A DNA stretch of 64,000 nt from Antitrichia curtipendula (GCA_951230915.1 OX579640.1:20232981-20296980); one strand, 5' to 3'; positions 49,180-62,254 are shown, counted from the first letter of the stretch. Numbers and translations: made by a program. The notes: a model not told the origin generated them from the letters alone.

Positions 49180-52106
49180 TTTATTTATATATATGTATAA
49201 TCAATATATAGATTGTCGTACCGATCAGATTTGATTAGTTAGATGTAAGTTTGTGTATGACTTGCTGAAGAGTATTAAGAAATCATAAATTACTGTAGTT
49301 GTTGTGAAGGTACGCGATAATGTATCCAACATAAAATATATTTTGAACACATGCCAAGAGAAAATGAACTTATAAAATATGAACTTAGTTCAATGTGTTT
49401 CATCTTGTTTTAATATGAATAAAAATGATTTCAAAGGCAAAAAGTAAAAGTAAAAATAAAAATAAAAGTAAAATTTATGTAAATGAAGTAATAAGAAACA
49501 ATACATGTTACACTTGAAAAGTAAAAGAAGTAATTAGAGAAAGTAGTCTATATTATCCAACCATTAAGATAGGCTCTTTGTTTTGTTTGTTTGTTTGATA
49601 TGGTGAGATCTCTTGGATTGTGCATCTTGTGGTCGCGTGCTTGATATTGTTAAAAAGGCCTTGGCAAGGAGGGTTGTACAAGATTTGTTTCATCACTTTT
49701 GGACTTATGGCAAAAAAATATTTAATTTCGAAGTTTTTATGAATTCAAAAATTCAAAAAATTACTTTTACTTTTCTTTTGAATGTGACAAGGGCACATGG
49801 CACTCTAGTGTTAAGTTTAAGTGTGTATGTGTGTATTTTTTTGGAGGGGGTGGCTAGGATATCCACAATTGTTGAGCTAAACAAGGCATATATGGTTGTG
49901 TTGGTGGAATAAAGATTTTGAGCCTCGACCCCACCCCACCCCACCTCAAAGTGGCAATTACTCACAAGTTGTTCCATAATTACAAATAATTAAGTTTTTT
50001 GAAAAAAAAAATCCTTCAAAAATGTATCTAAACCTCAAAAACCATAATATATTTGTGAGAAATTTTCAGGATTAATTTGGATGGCATAAAATGTGTCCAA
50101 AAAATTACAAAAATTTAGTTTGTAATTACTCTTAATGCTTCAAATGTACCAATAGAACTTTCTAAAATATACATCAATACTATGAGAGTTTAAAATTATT
50201 GAGATTTAATTATATAGCACCTAAACACACACATTTATATATGTCAAATAAAATGCTCTTTTTATATCTACATACATTTTAATCTATGTATACTTATTCA
50301 AGTGTGTATGCATTTTAAAAAATGGTCATTTGTAAATATAACAAATTTAAACCATCAAAATATAAATGCTTGTAAATGTATATACTATAATGGTGTTTTT
50401 ATATGGATTTTTTTTCCAAAATATCATTAAACATATAAATAATTGCAATAAAGTAACATGAAATCATAACTATGGTCATATATTTGTGCAATCATAGATG
50501 TTTAGGATTAGTTAGTCATAAAATTCCAATTATATGACTATAGTAATACTTCTGTTAGTCAGTCATTATCTCTGTCAATTTTTTTAAGATTGCAATGGTA
50601 AAGACTGTAAAAACGTATGTAGAAAGTTGGGTAAATAGTTTTAGTCACAATGGACAAAATGACTAAAAGCATGTCATGAGCACAATGGTGTACTTGGATC
50701 GCCAAGATTCCCTAGTACATAAATTATTCTTCCTCAGAGGAATTAAATTAGGAGGTATGAATTAAGATCCTCCCACTATTAGTTCAAAGTTGAAATCTAA
50801 ACTTGCACTTAGCATTTGGGGTCTTCCTAGAAGCTACCCAAAAAATTTCATATTTTTTTGGAATACTTCATGGGAAGTCAACCGCATTTATTGGCATTGG
50901 GAAATTCATATAAATTATCCAAGTAGCACTAAAATCCCACTTAAAATTATGATAGTATGTTTTAGACTAAATAAATGCCTCAACAAATTTCATGACATTC
51001 TGACACCAACTAGTACCAAAATTGGCAGAGGCAATGATTTTTAACAAATTTACAAGATTACTTGAAGTCATCATCTTTAGCATTTTCATTATTGCCAAAT
51101 TCATTGGCATTGTTTGAATTTTGGTCTTTGTACCCCAAAACTTGCTTTTGGAATTGCATTGGAGAAATTTTCTCCCTCTTTGTTCACATTTTGAGTCCAT
51201 TCAAAGGACTTTAGGGTCCCTTTGGACAATTTGGCAAAAATTTGATGTGTTATGAGATTCTATACTAATAATTTGTGTTATGTTCTTAAGCTTTTTGGTA
51301 CTAACCACTTGACAAACTTGTTGGGTGGGATTTTGCAACTTCATTGAAAAAAAAATTTCCTTGAGTTTGCATGCTAACAAATTGTTTGTCTTTTGTGGTC
51401 TTTGAGTCTTTATTATACTAACAATTTTCAACTGAGTGCTTTGCGTGGAATCTCACACGATTTTTTAGTTGTTGCAAATCCTTCTAACATCTAGACTTTG
51501 AGAATACGTGGTCCAAAAGTTATTTGGTGTCAATTTAGGAAAACTTGGGTTGGAACCAAGCCTCTATCGTCCTTATTAACTTACCTTTTGGAAATTATTG
51601 TCTTGGAAAGTGGTGCTTATCCATCATATGGCAAAGCTATTTCCCCCGAGTAAAATTTGAAAGTCTTTTATGTTATTTTTCATCTCTTTTATTGTCTAAA
51701 TTGGAGCTTCAAATCCTTATACTGCAAAGCAATTGCTTTAGGACTAACTCTTAGTCCTAGAATATTGGAGCTAATCCCCAAATGGCAAAGTTTCATTCCT
51801 AGTTATAACTTTTTGTATTTGTTTTGTTGTGTGGGTTCCCCCAAAAGAAACCCAAAGTTTTAGTTTTAATTCCAAAAATTGGGAATTAATAACCAAAAAT
51901 TGGCAAGCAGTGACCAAAAATTTGTGAGAACAAGAAAAATCAGAATTGAGTTGTAACATAACATTCAAGAGCCTTCAGAGAGGCTGCCTTTGCCTCTCTG
52001 AAGTCTTCATCCACGAAATGCATCCACATATTATTAATGTAAGCTTCAGGACCGAGACAATGGCAGTACATTTATGGTGCAATCTATATTTTGGGCTAAT
52101 TATAGG
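49180..52106. other. AT-rich spacer, nothing recognised
   Basis: There are many poly-A and poly-T runs and stop codons in all frames. No repeat pair, RNA gene or protein domain was recognised. Confidence 0.6.
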
Positions 52107-53930
52107 ACAAAATATACAAACAAATAATTATAAAGATAGATGGTCTGTCAAAATCCAAAGAATTTTTTGAGTATTGTAGCAATGAAATCTTACCATTTGC
52201 CATCAATAATTTACTTTCAGTTTTTGTAAAGAAGAGAAGCTCTTTATGTACACTTGGGGTGGTAGGAGATAGAACAACGCATGTGGGATATATGATTTAG
52301 AGTTTGTAATTTCTCAACCGCTCATAGTTAAGTCTAACCCTAAACCGCCCATGGCCGTTTTGGGTAAAAAACATCCTAGCTTTTGAAGTGCTATAAATTT
52401 AAATGTGACTAAGTAATAAAGATCTTAACCGTACAATCATGTAGTAAACACGTTGAAGATGTCATGGATCAAATTTGAAGTCATTTGACCGTGTAGATTG
52501 CAAGATTATAATGTTTTAGTGTTGAAAAAGAATGCTGAAATTTTCCTAAAAACACATTTAGAGGCCAAATTTGATTTCTAAACCTAATCAAATGAAAAAA
52601 CTTTAAACTACAAAGTGATTCAAAACCAGGATACAAACACATTGGTGAAAAAAAATATCATTCAATTGACTCAATGTGTTTGCAAAATGGCTTGCAAATG
52701 TCAAAAATAGGCAAGAAAAGTTGCAAAAAACACATCTAGGGCTGAACCTCCTACTAAAATGCTTCTTAGTCATTCATAAATTCTTGGATTGATATGAAAA
52801 TTTATCCACACAAACTAGACTAGTATGCGCAACATTTTCAAAAACAATTATTGAAAACGAACATTTTATGAAGAAGATACAAGCCGCCGAAGTTCACTAT
52901 AGTCCATAAATGGCGGGATTTTGAATTTTGAATTGCTCCCAAACATTTAAAACAACTTGGATTGACACAAAAATTTCACCACAGTAACTAGAATTCAAGA
53001 GAAATACAACCCGATAAAATTTATTGAAATCAAACATTGGATGAAGGAGATACAAGACCCCGAAGTTGCAGCCATGAAGTGCACTTTGGTGAATCAAATT
53101 GAGCTTGTGAACTTTGATTGGCTTCCAAAAAATCATTACCTTTTGGATTGATCTGAAAATTTTACCACATAAACTAGAAGAAAAGGCGCAACTTTCCCAA
53201 CAAATTTTATTGAATTTGGACATTGGATGCAAAAGTTACAGTATTTTGAATTTAACTTAAAACTATGTGAGGACACTTTTTGTCCTCTTGGGCGGTCTAG
53301 GGCTAAAGTAGGAATTGTGTTAAAACTATAGTTTCAGACCTCATTTAGGCATAGTGTAATACCTTTTTTCAAAAGAATTTGAACTAAAAAAAGTTGTGTA
53401 ATCAAGCTAAGTTTCATCTCCAAAAATCATTTTTAGATTTAGATCTTTCACTCAAAAGTTATGGACAAATTTCAGAGAGGATGTATGAAAATATCAAAAA
53501 AAAATCATTTCAAACCCCTCTATGAAATTTGTCTATAACTTTTGAGTGGAAGATTAAAATCTCAAACGGATTTTTGGAGATGAAATTTAACTTGATTCTA
53601 CAACTTATTTTAGTTCAAAGTATTTTGGAAAAAGTTATTTTACTATGCCTAAATGAGGTTTGAAATTATAGTTTTAACACAATTCCTACTTTAGACTTAA
53701 CTATGAGCGGTTGAGAAATTACAAACTCTAAATTGCATATCCCACATGGGTTGTTCTACCTCCTACCACCCCATATGTACATAAAGAGCTTTTCTTTCCT
53801 AAATAAACAACAAAACAAATTATTGATGGCGAATGGTTAGATTTCATTGGTATAATACTCAATGAATTGTATGGGTTTTGACAGACCATCTATATTTATA
53901 ATTACTTGTTTGTATATTTTTTTCTACCTC
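52107..53930. mobile_element. Foldback element with long arms, interrupted by a nested insertion
   Basis: The left outer arm (52107-52337) and the right arm (about 53640-53930) are inverted copies, including CTTTATGTAC, GGGGTGGTAGGAG, CATGTGGGATAT, TTTGTAATTTCTCAACCGCTCATAGTTAAGTCTAA and, outermost, ATAGATGGTCTGTCAAAA. The centre around 53480-53520 is itself palindromic (ATCCTCTCTGAAATTTGTCC type). The nested element 52338-53302 splits the left arm. Without it the foldback is about 0.9 kb. A second, shorter copy lies at about 57795-58345. Confidence 0.8.
52338..53302 (+). mobile_element. TTAA-superfamily element nested in the foldback, 965 bp, target duplication CTAA
   Basis: The termini are CCCTAAACCGCCCATGG and, complemented, CCCTAGACCGCCCAAGA. 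CTAA stands on both sides (52334-52337, 53303-53306). The intact opposite arm of the host foldback reads, complemented, AGTTAAGTCTAAAGTAGG with a single CTAA (53691-53694), so the duplicated CTAA is a genuine target-site duplication. The interior has about three tandem modules of 175-185 bp with anchor TTGGATTGA..TGAAAATTT, then CCACA, then AACTAGA. No transposase frame. Confidence 0.85.
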
Positions 53931-54282
53931 CTACCACCCCAGTAACCCGATTGTGCACCGATTGTACAGTCATGACCTTAGCATTGAGCAGAAGTCTGAC
54001 ATTATTGACGCGTGGCTTATTAGCTAATGTTGGGTGTGAAATATTCCACATCATTCTGTCAGAGGGAAGGCAGCTGCTCTTACAGCTCTTGAATGTTATG
54101 AAGCCTAGCCAGCTAGGTCAGTATTAGAAAGCAACTATTGGGCCGTTGCTTGATTGCCTTATGGGTTGCTTGATTTTTCACATACATACATATAAAACAA
54201 CTAAAACTGGGAGGATATTATCCCATGAGGTCCCAAATTTTTGTTTTAAGGTAGGCACCCCCCAAATGGCACCTGACCTTAA

Positions 54283-55207
54283 CCCCTAAAGTTCCGTGAC
54301 TATGTTTTCACTGAAAACGCTCAAGAACTGCCGTTTTTAGTACAAGTACCAAATTTTTGAAAAAACTTTTTTTTTGACTCATGTAACCGTAGGATCTTGT
54401 AGTATGTTGACTTGAGAATATGTGGTAAAAATTTCAGAAATTTCCACCACGTGGATTGCAAGATATAAGCATTCAAAATCACTGAAATCGTTTTTTATCC
54501 CTGCAAAAAACCGGGCAGCTGCACTTCAAAAGCTCACTTTTCTATGAAAAAATGTCCAAAATGGTGGTGCTTCTTTGGATTCTTTTTCCTAAACAAGTTG
54601 GCTACATGCTTGAAAATTTTCACATCATTTGGAATTGTACAACATATAGGAAAAAAATAGTAAGTAGAATGAAGTAGAGAATGATTCAAAATACTAAATT
54701 GTTAAGAATTTAGATATGAAATTGAAAAATGCCAATCCCAATGGTTGAAATGTTGTATTAAACAATCTACATCCTATGATTTTATTTTTTTCAAAAAATA
54801 TTGGAAATTGAGTAAGATAAAAGACTTCAAAGTTTATTTTAGAGTAGAGATTCCAAAACTGCCCGCAAACTAAAACTCCTCATAACTTTTGACTCATTGG
54901 TCAAAATGGAATGATTAAAAGCTTTCCATGTATAGATAGCTCTGGAAAACCAGTTTTAAATTTTTGTTTCTGAAAAAATTGATTTTTTTCTGATCTGCCC
55001 TAACTGCCCGGCTGAGAAAAAAAGTAACATATTAGGCCATAACTTTTGACTCGTATTTCCAAATGTCGTAAAATTTAGTTCAAATGAAAGGTACTCCTCA
55101 TCCACAACTTCTATTAAAATTTCAGCCTCAAACTTGTAAATCTCTGGCCACATGTACCTGCCCAATTTTTTTATGTTGCCAAATTCTGCAGGCTGGTCCT
55201 TTAGGGG
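54283..55207 (+). mobile_element. Large TTAA-flanked DNA element, complete, 925 bp
   Basis: TTAA is on both sides (54279-54282, 55208-55211). The termini are CCCCTAAAG and CTTTAGGGG. It is collinear with 32547-33490 throughout, including the AAAAAACCGGGCAGCTGCAC segment and TCCAAAATGGTGGT. Non-coding. Confidence 0.85.
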
Positions 55208-56319
55208 TTAAAGTACCATCTATAGGTTGTGTACATTTCCAAAATCAGTTATGTACCTATTTGGATGGAGCACTTTTAGAAACAAACTTTGACCCTTAAT
55301 AACTTTTGCATACGGTGTCCAAATGCCACGTTCTCTAGTGCGTTGGAACCTCCTTTCACTTGCCAACAAGAATATATGAAAATTTGAACAGTCTAATAGT
55401 AGTAACTAGGCTCAGTAGCAAAAAGTGGCGGTTTTGGGTGTACCCACCTTAATTGATTTTCTGACTAGTAGCCATGATCCTTGGGATTTGAATACTACAA
55501 AAAATTGAGAGACAATGACAATGAGCTGAAATGATGGAACCATGTCATTTCCTCCCCTCCCCTCTTCTTCTAAAAATTGTTTTGTTTTTTTTAAATCCCT
55601 TCCCCCCTCCAATGCTGTTGATCTTGAATACAATATATGGTTATCAGATACAAGATACAAATACAATACAAAAGATTGATACAAATATGATAAGATTTAT
55701 CCCATATTGATTGTGTTGGACAAAGTCAGTTTGAATTTTCAAATAAGGGAGGAGGTTGGTTTAGGTTCGGGTTGGGTTAGGTTGGGGGTTTGAGAATCTC
55801 AAAAAAAATTAAACTGCTTAAATATTCAAAATGTTTAACTAGTTAATGCATCTTTTGAGTACATTTCCTCACACAATGTACTAAAAGGTGTAGTAACTGC
55901 ACATTAACACAAAAAATTGAGAGGGTTAGGGTTCAAAAACTAGAAGTTTAAATCCTGAGTCTGTAGTAGTCTGAAGCTAGGGGTAGTTTTTGAGGGTCTA
56001 GAGTGAGTGAACTTCAATGAATTCAAAGCCAGAATGACTGGGACGGTTTGAGAGTTCAAAAAATCAGATTTTCAAGGGTCAACCAAGTTTGACCAAAGTT
56101 CAGAGTGACCAAAGTTCAGAGTGACCAAATTTCAAAGAAAAGTAAGCTAGAGAGTCTGTGAGGTTGAGAGTTCCCAAAATCAGATTATCAAGGTCAACCA
56201 GGGTTGACTGAGGGTCCAAAAAGTAAGTGAATGTCCGGATCAGAAGCCAGTGAGTGAAATTCAAAAAGATCAAGCCAGATTACTGAAAAATGAGTTAACA
56301 GAGGGTGAGTGCAGTATAA

Positions 56320-57210
56320 ATTTTTTGGGCAAGTACTGTGATTGGAGATTTGCATATTTTTGGCTGAAATTTTAACAGAAGGTAAGGATGAGGAATATTT
56401 TTCATATGCACTAAATTTCATGACATTTGGAAATATGAGTCAAAAGTTATGGCCTAATAAAATACTTTTTCTCTCGGCTAGGCAGTCCGGACCCATTAGA
56501 AAAAATCACTTTTTCCAAAAACAAAAATTTGAAATTGATTTTCTAGAGTTATAGGTACGTGGAAAGATTTGAATCGTTCCATTTTGACCAATGAGTCAAA
56601 AATTACGAGGAGTTTTTAGTTTGCGGGCAGTTATGGATTCTCTACTCTAAAATGAACTTAGAAGTCCATTATCTTACTCAATTTTTAATATTTTTGGAAA
56701 AAAAATTAAATCATTGGATGTAGATTGTTTATTACAACATTGCAACCATTGGGATTGACATTTTTTTTATTTCTATAATGAAAGTCTTAACAATTTAATA
56801 TTTGAAATCATTCTCTACTTTTTTTGTACTTACTATTTTTGTCCCGTATGTTGTACAATTCCAAATGATGTGAAATTTTTTAAGCATGTAGTCAACTTGT
56901 GTAGAAAAATGAATCCAAAGAAGAACCACCATTTTGGACCTTTTTTCATTGAAAACTAAGCTTGTGAAGTGCAGCTGCCCTATTTTTTGCAGGGCCAAAA
57001 AAATGATTTCAGTGAATTTGAATGCTTATATCTTGCAATCCACGTAGTGAAAATTTTCTGAAATTTTTACCACATGTTCTCAAGTCAGCATACTACAAGA
57101 TACTATGGCTACATGTGTAAAAAAAGTTTTTTTTCAAAAAAATTGTACTTGTACTAGGAAGATAGTTTTGGAGCATTTTTGGTGAAAATATAGTCAAAGA
57201 ACTTAAGGGG
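56320..57210 (-). mobile_element. Large TTAA element, inverted and 5'-truncated
   Basis: The right end is CTTAAGGGG followed by TTAA (57211-57214). Read on the minus strand it is collinear with 54283-55207 until GGCTGAAATTTTAA near 56360 and then fades near 56320; the other terminus is missing. The adjoining 55900-56300 has repeated phrases such as GACCAAAGTTCAGAGTGACC but no gene. Confidence 0.75.
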
Positions 57211-57333
57211 TTAACAAGCTTGCACATGTGTGGACATGCCAAATGTTGACATAACTTCATTTTGGAGTCAGGATCTCAACTCAAAGACACATACAAATGC
57301 ACAAGGGAGACTAAGACAAGAAATTAGTTCTTA

Positions 57334-58590
57334 GGGCATCCCCACTCCAGCTCAACAAGTGACTCAAACTGGGCAAATGGCCGTGCCCAACCAAAATGCG
57401 TGCTCCACGGCAGGCACGCCAAGTCCCAGAGAGTGGCCGGGCGCGGCAGAAACTGGAGAGCGGACGGGGAAATAGTGTTCGTTCCCCGTGGCTGGGTATG
57501 TCAGAGGACACAAAAATCGAGGTATGGAGCGCATGTTTTTAGGAAGGTTTCCCCACAAACGAGCTCCAAGCTACGCATGACAACCTACTGTACTAGGCAC
57601 ACCAAGCTACTACCATACTCCTAATAACTAAGAAATAAATCAACTTAAATGATTTATATACCAATGTCACTATCTCTATTACAATCAATTACCATCAATT
57701 TAAATTGGGTGACAAAATGAATGAATAGTTTTATGGGTAGATGGTGAGAAATAGGGTTGGAGAGGTAGATTTTATAGAGAAATCCATTGTCCATCGTGAG
57801 CCCTCAAAAAGTATGGGATAATTAGAATAAAAGAGCTTGACTCCTCATTGTAAAAAGTTAGAATTGTGTTGAAAGTAGAACTTTAGACCTAATTTAGTCA
57901 CAATAGAATAATTTTTTCTAAAAAAATTTAAACTAAGAAAAGTTGTTAAATAAATATATATTTCACCTCCAAAAATTTGTTTGAGATTTGGATTTTCTAA
58001 TCAAAATTCATGGACAAAATTCACAAAGGGGTTGGAAGGGAATTTTTTTTTACATTTTCAAACATCCTCTCTGAAATTTGTCCATATCTTTTTATTGGAG
58101 GATTCAAATCTCAAACGGATTGTTTGAGGTGAAATTTATATTAATTTAACAACTTTTTTTAGTTCAAAGCTTTTTAGAAAAAGTTATTCTACTATGCCTA
58201 AATTAGGTCTAAAATTCTATTTTTAATACAATTCCTATTTTTGACTTAACTATGAGTGGTTGAGCTCTTACCAATTCTAATATAATTTATCCCACATGGG
58301 TTGTTCTACCTCCTACCACCCCATGTGTATATAAAGAGATTCTCTCCTTCTCCATCAATATTTCAAAATGGAAGTGACTTCGGAAGTGAAGAAAATTAGT
58401 TGCTTAATTCATTTTTCTCAATGAATTAAAATTTTAATAGTTAGCCTTTTAAATTGCGAAACAATGTTGCAGTGTGGGGTTCACTGTGTTCCTGTGGACC
58501 ACACTCCCTTCCCACGAGCCGGCCGCATTTCTCCAACACTCCAAAGAGCCACTTGGAGTGTCTTTTTGCCAAGTTGGAGTGGGGATGCTC
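57334..58590. mobile_element. TIR element with TTA target duplication, PIF/Harbinger-like
   Basis: TTA stands at both borders (57331-57333, 58591-58593). The termini are GGGCATCCCCACTCCAGCT and, complemented, GAGCATCCCCACTCCAACTT. A 3-bp TTA duplication and GAGCATCC-like ends fit Harbinger-type MITEs. The left subterminal region is GC-rich and lies in contrast to its AT-rich interior, which is largely a copy of the foldback family (about 57795-58345). No transposase frame. Confidence 0.7.
57795..58345. mobile_element. Second copy of the foldback family, nested
   Basis: The arms mirror each other around about 58050. The right arm carries CCCACATGGGTTGTTCTACCTCCTACCACCCC then ATAAAGAG, as in the copy at 52107-53930. 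The left arm holds the complement from TATGGGATAATTAGAATAAAAGAGC onward, with more decay. It lies inside the TTA-flanked element. Confidence 0.65.
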
Positions 58591-61500
58591 TTAGTAGTTG
58601 AAGGAAAGAAAAGAAAGAAGGTTAGAATTGATTGTGAACCATTCATTTGGAATTGTTGACTTTGTTAACCACGCTTAAAATTTTTGATTAGAAGACAAAA
58701 AGAAATAACAAATAGAAAAACGTTGGCTTTGAAGGAGTTTTACAATTTGGTTATTATTTGAAAGATGTTAAACAGGCTTGTTGGAGTCTTGGTTGACTTT
58801 TAAAACCAATAGCAATCTATTTGAAAAAATTAGATTTTATTAGATTTATAGGATTTTATTCCCAAAAAATATTTTAAAAGAAAAAAGAGAAAATTAGAAA
58901 AAAAGAGAAGGTAAGGAAAAAAAAAGGAATTTTTTTAAGCATTCCTAATTCATCATATGAGTCTCCAAAATGCAACGTTTAAATACAAAGAAGTTGAATG
59001 AAGTTGGATGGAGCATACAACAATATTATAGAGTCACGATAAACAAAAATAGGATCATTGAAGCTGCCGAATGTGAGGTTATTAGATTAGAATTTGAAGT
59101 TTGAATTAAAAGTTATAAATTATAAATTGAAACGTAAGCATTTAGGAAATCCAAAAGTGAAATTAGAAGTAGTTAAAAAATGATTGTAGCTCTTTTAAAA
59201 GATTTCTACCACAAAAATTACAAAAAATTACAAAAAATTATTATTGGATGAAAAGTAGTGGTAAAATTGGATGAAAAATTAGAAGTCATTCAAAAGAATC
59301 TTAAAAATTAGTAAAAGTAAAATTAGATGGTCAAAGATAGAAGTAATTTTGAAAGTTGAAAGTTTAAAAAATTTATTGATAAATTGGTTAGCGGTCAGAA
59401 TTCATCCATAAATAACATCTACCAAGAAGGTCAAAAATAAGAAGTTTTTATCTATTTAGAAAGATACGAGGAAAGATAAAAATAAATCCTTAAGGATAAA
59501 ATTATTCAGTTATCCTAGAAGCAAAATTCTAATAGAAGTAGTAAGAAGTGTTTAAAAATTTATCATTAAGTTAAAAGATAATTGAGAAACAAGTTAGGAT
59601 TAGAAACTTTGACAAAATATTCTCAGGATTCCAAAACTAGTTTAACTTTGAAAAACAACCTCATAATGAATGAAATAGAGTAGAATGAAGTTTTGAACAA
59701 ATTTGGAACAAGTTTGGATGAAAGCCAACCAAAGTTGACTAAATTAAGTCAAATTCAAAACTTAGATAGAAGATTAAAAACCAAAAATATCCCCAAAAAA
59801 ACATATTCAATTTCAAGTATTAAAACTTTAGGAATCAACGGATAAAGTTTTAGAAGTTCCATTTCAGGGTCAAACTTCATTTGTACATATCATTTAGAGA
59901 AATAGGTCAAATTTAGATTTCTTTATCATTTGGAAAAGGAAAAAATAATCCCTACAACTTAGGCTACTTAACTTTCTTGTTTGACTAATCCCATTGGTTC
60001 TTAGTTTGGATTATTGTAGCTAAAATCGGCCAAATTCCTAATTTATTTCAATTTGATGAGCAATTGCCACTAGGAAAGTTCATAGTAGAAAACACAACAA
60101 AGATCCATTGCTAGTAAGGTACAACTAAATTACACATTGTAGACACCCACTAGGATTTGAAACAACAAAGACACTTAAGAACCCGGTTGTATCCGCATTA
60201 TTCCAAAGGTAGAAATAAAGCGCCTATAAGATCTAAAGAATCATGTACTATTTTTTTATAACCATTCTTTTTGTTAGGGAGTTCTTTGTATGATGTTCAG
60301 CTAGGGAGTACTTTGTATGTACGCTGAAATCAAAATGTTCAAAAGTGCTCCAAAAATTCTGATTTTTTATCCACATATGCATATCATTATAATATTGATG
60401 TGTAATTTTTTCAAATTATTTGAGGTGTAGAAAAAAATATATGAGAATGTGAAGTAATGACCTACAATGCCTTTTTCATTATAAAAAAATTCACCAAAAA
60501 TTGCACACTCAATCATTTCTTGATCAAATTGCACCAATGGCTTGAGCAGAAAAAATAATCTAGGATTTCTTTGTTGCTTACAATTGTTAATGAGAATCAC
60601 ATATCAATTTTTTACAAATGTAGGTATAGAAGCCATGTGGTGGCCTTATGGTCCTTTAGGGATTATGGATTAAACTACTTAACTTTTGATACCTTCACAA
60701 TCCTATTTCAATAATTAACATTGGAATGTCAATTCCTAATCCTTATTATATTTACATTTCCCCTAATATCTATATGTCCCAATTGAAAATTTTATGGTTA
60801 ATAATACATAAGCATGTTCATAATTATCAAAAATATTATCTCACAATCTAGTTTACATATTGTAACTTTAATCCTAATATATAAGTACCATTTTTGTGCA
60901 TCCACGTGGTATCCATGTTAGCAGAGTGCACTATTAATTAGAGAATTTGATGCCAGCTTTATCAAAGATTTGTCATACTTCTACTGATATCTCAAGTTCA
61001 TTAGAACGTCTTAATTCAAATGTTTTCCAATGTAGTTCTATTGATTTTATCATGTTGGATGCATGCCTCTATTAAGTTCTAAAAGAGACTTTTCATTTCA
61101 ATTTGGCAATTAAAAATTCACATGGATATCAATGTTGTATGCGTATGTCCAGGATCTCACCAACAATTCCAAAGTAGAAATATAAAGAGAGGTGATCGAC
61201 ATCAATTAAATGAACCATGATCTAAGATTTATGTGAAAGCATGTCCAATGTCCGTACAATATGGAGTCCTTTCTATTAGTCCTACAAGTTTTTTGGGGAG
61301 GACAAATATTTTAAAATTTTGGATTCATATATGGAATCAAAGATTTTAAATTACATAGGAGAGGTCATAAAATACAATATTTATAATCCAATATAAACAA
61401 AATATTTTTACATCTACCTCTATGTGGAAAGGCAGGGTTGCTGTCTGTGAGCTTGCGAGCGTGAGCCTGGGAGCCTGGGAGCATACAGTTTTTTAGAGTG

Positions 61501-61738
61501 AATTCTAGGGTGGGACCTATGACCGTGTTTATGAAAAATACAGCAGTAGGATAGAAATTCTAAAATGATTTTAACCCTTGAGGGACACTCTATGGCTAAA
61601 TATTATCGAATTTTACTATACTTGAAGTTATAAAACGATGAACTAATTCGGTTTAGGGTTTAGTAATTGCGCCTCCTTGGAATTCTACAGTGGATTTAGG
61701 GAATTATAGGGTTTGAACATGGCCTAAATCTTGCATGT
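58591..61738. other. AT-rich spacer, nothing recognised
   Basis: There are stop codons in all frames and no domain, RNA gene or clear inverted repeat. A TTAACCCTTGAGGGA motif at about 61572 resembles a TTAA-element terminus, but no partner end was found. Confidence 0.55.
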
Positions 61739-61926
61739 TGGGCCGCGATGATCCTAAACTACCGGAGGATGGTCGAGAGGTACTTAAACCAAATAATGTG
61801 GTTGCGGGTTTGAAACCTGGTAGAAGTAGTTTATCTAGCTTGCGGGAAATCAGCCTCTCTTCCTGACAGACCCTTTGCAGTGTGTTTCCTCAACTCGGTT
61901 GTTTCAAAAATAAAAAATAAAAAAAT
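61739..61926 (+). mobile_element. tRNA-derived SINE with 10-bp target duplication
   Basis: An A-box-like TGGTCGAGAGG (61770-61780) is followed 26 bp later by a B-box-like GGTTTGAAACC (61807-61817), an RNA polymerase III internal promoter. The 3' end is an A-rich tail (CAAAAATAAAAAATAAAAAAAT). The 10-mer TCTTGCATGT stands directly before (61729-61738) and after (61927-61936). No cloverleaf can be folded, so it is not a functional tRNA gene. Confidence 0.75.
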
Positions 61927-62254
61927 TCTTGCATGTACATAAAAAATGGCAGTACATCATATGAACTGAAGTAATTTGGATCCCTTTCCACCCCAAAAAT
62001 TAAAAGCAACAAAGCTCTCTTTGTTTCTAACTAATTTATGCAAATCAAGGGGCGCACCCCCTAAAACAAGTAGTAAATGACTATAGATACAGTCATTTAC
62101 CACAATCAAAACCATAACAAGATATTGACAATACAAATTCAGATCTGAGGACCATGAGCTAGTAGCTATATTGGCATCATTTTTCAAATGCATAAAGGAA
62201 AGAGTAGAAGATGGAGAAATAGATCAAACAAGAATGATCTATCTCAAAACAAGA

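Noticed and set aside
61739..61926. tRNA gene
   Set aside because: Has A and B boxes but no cloverleaf, and is bounded by a target duplication and an A-rich tail, so it is a SINE.
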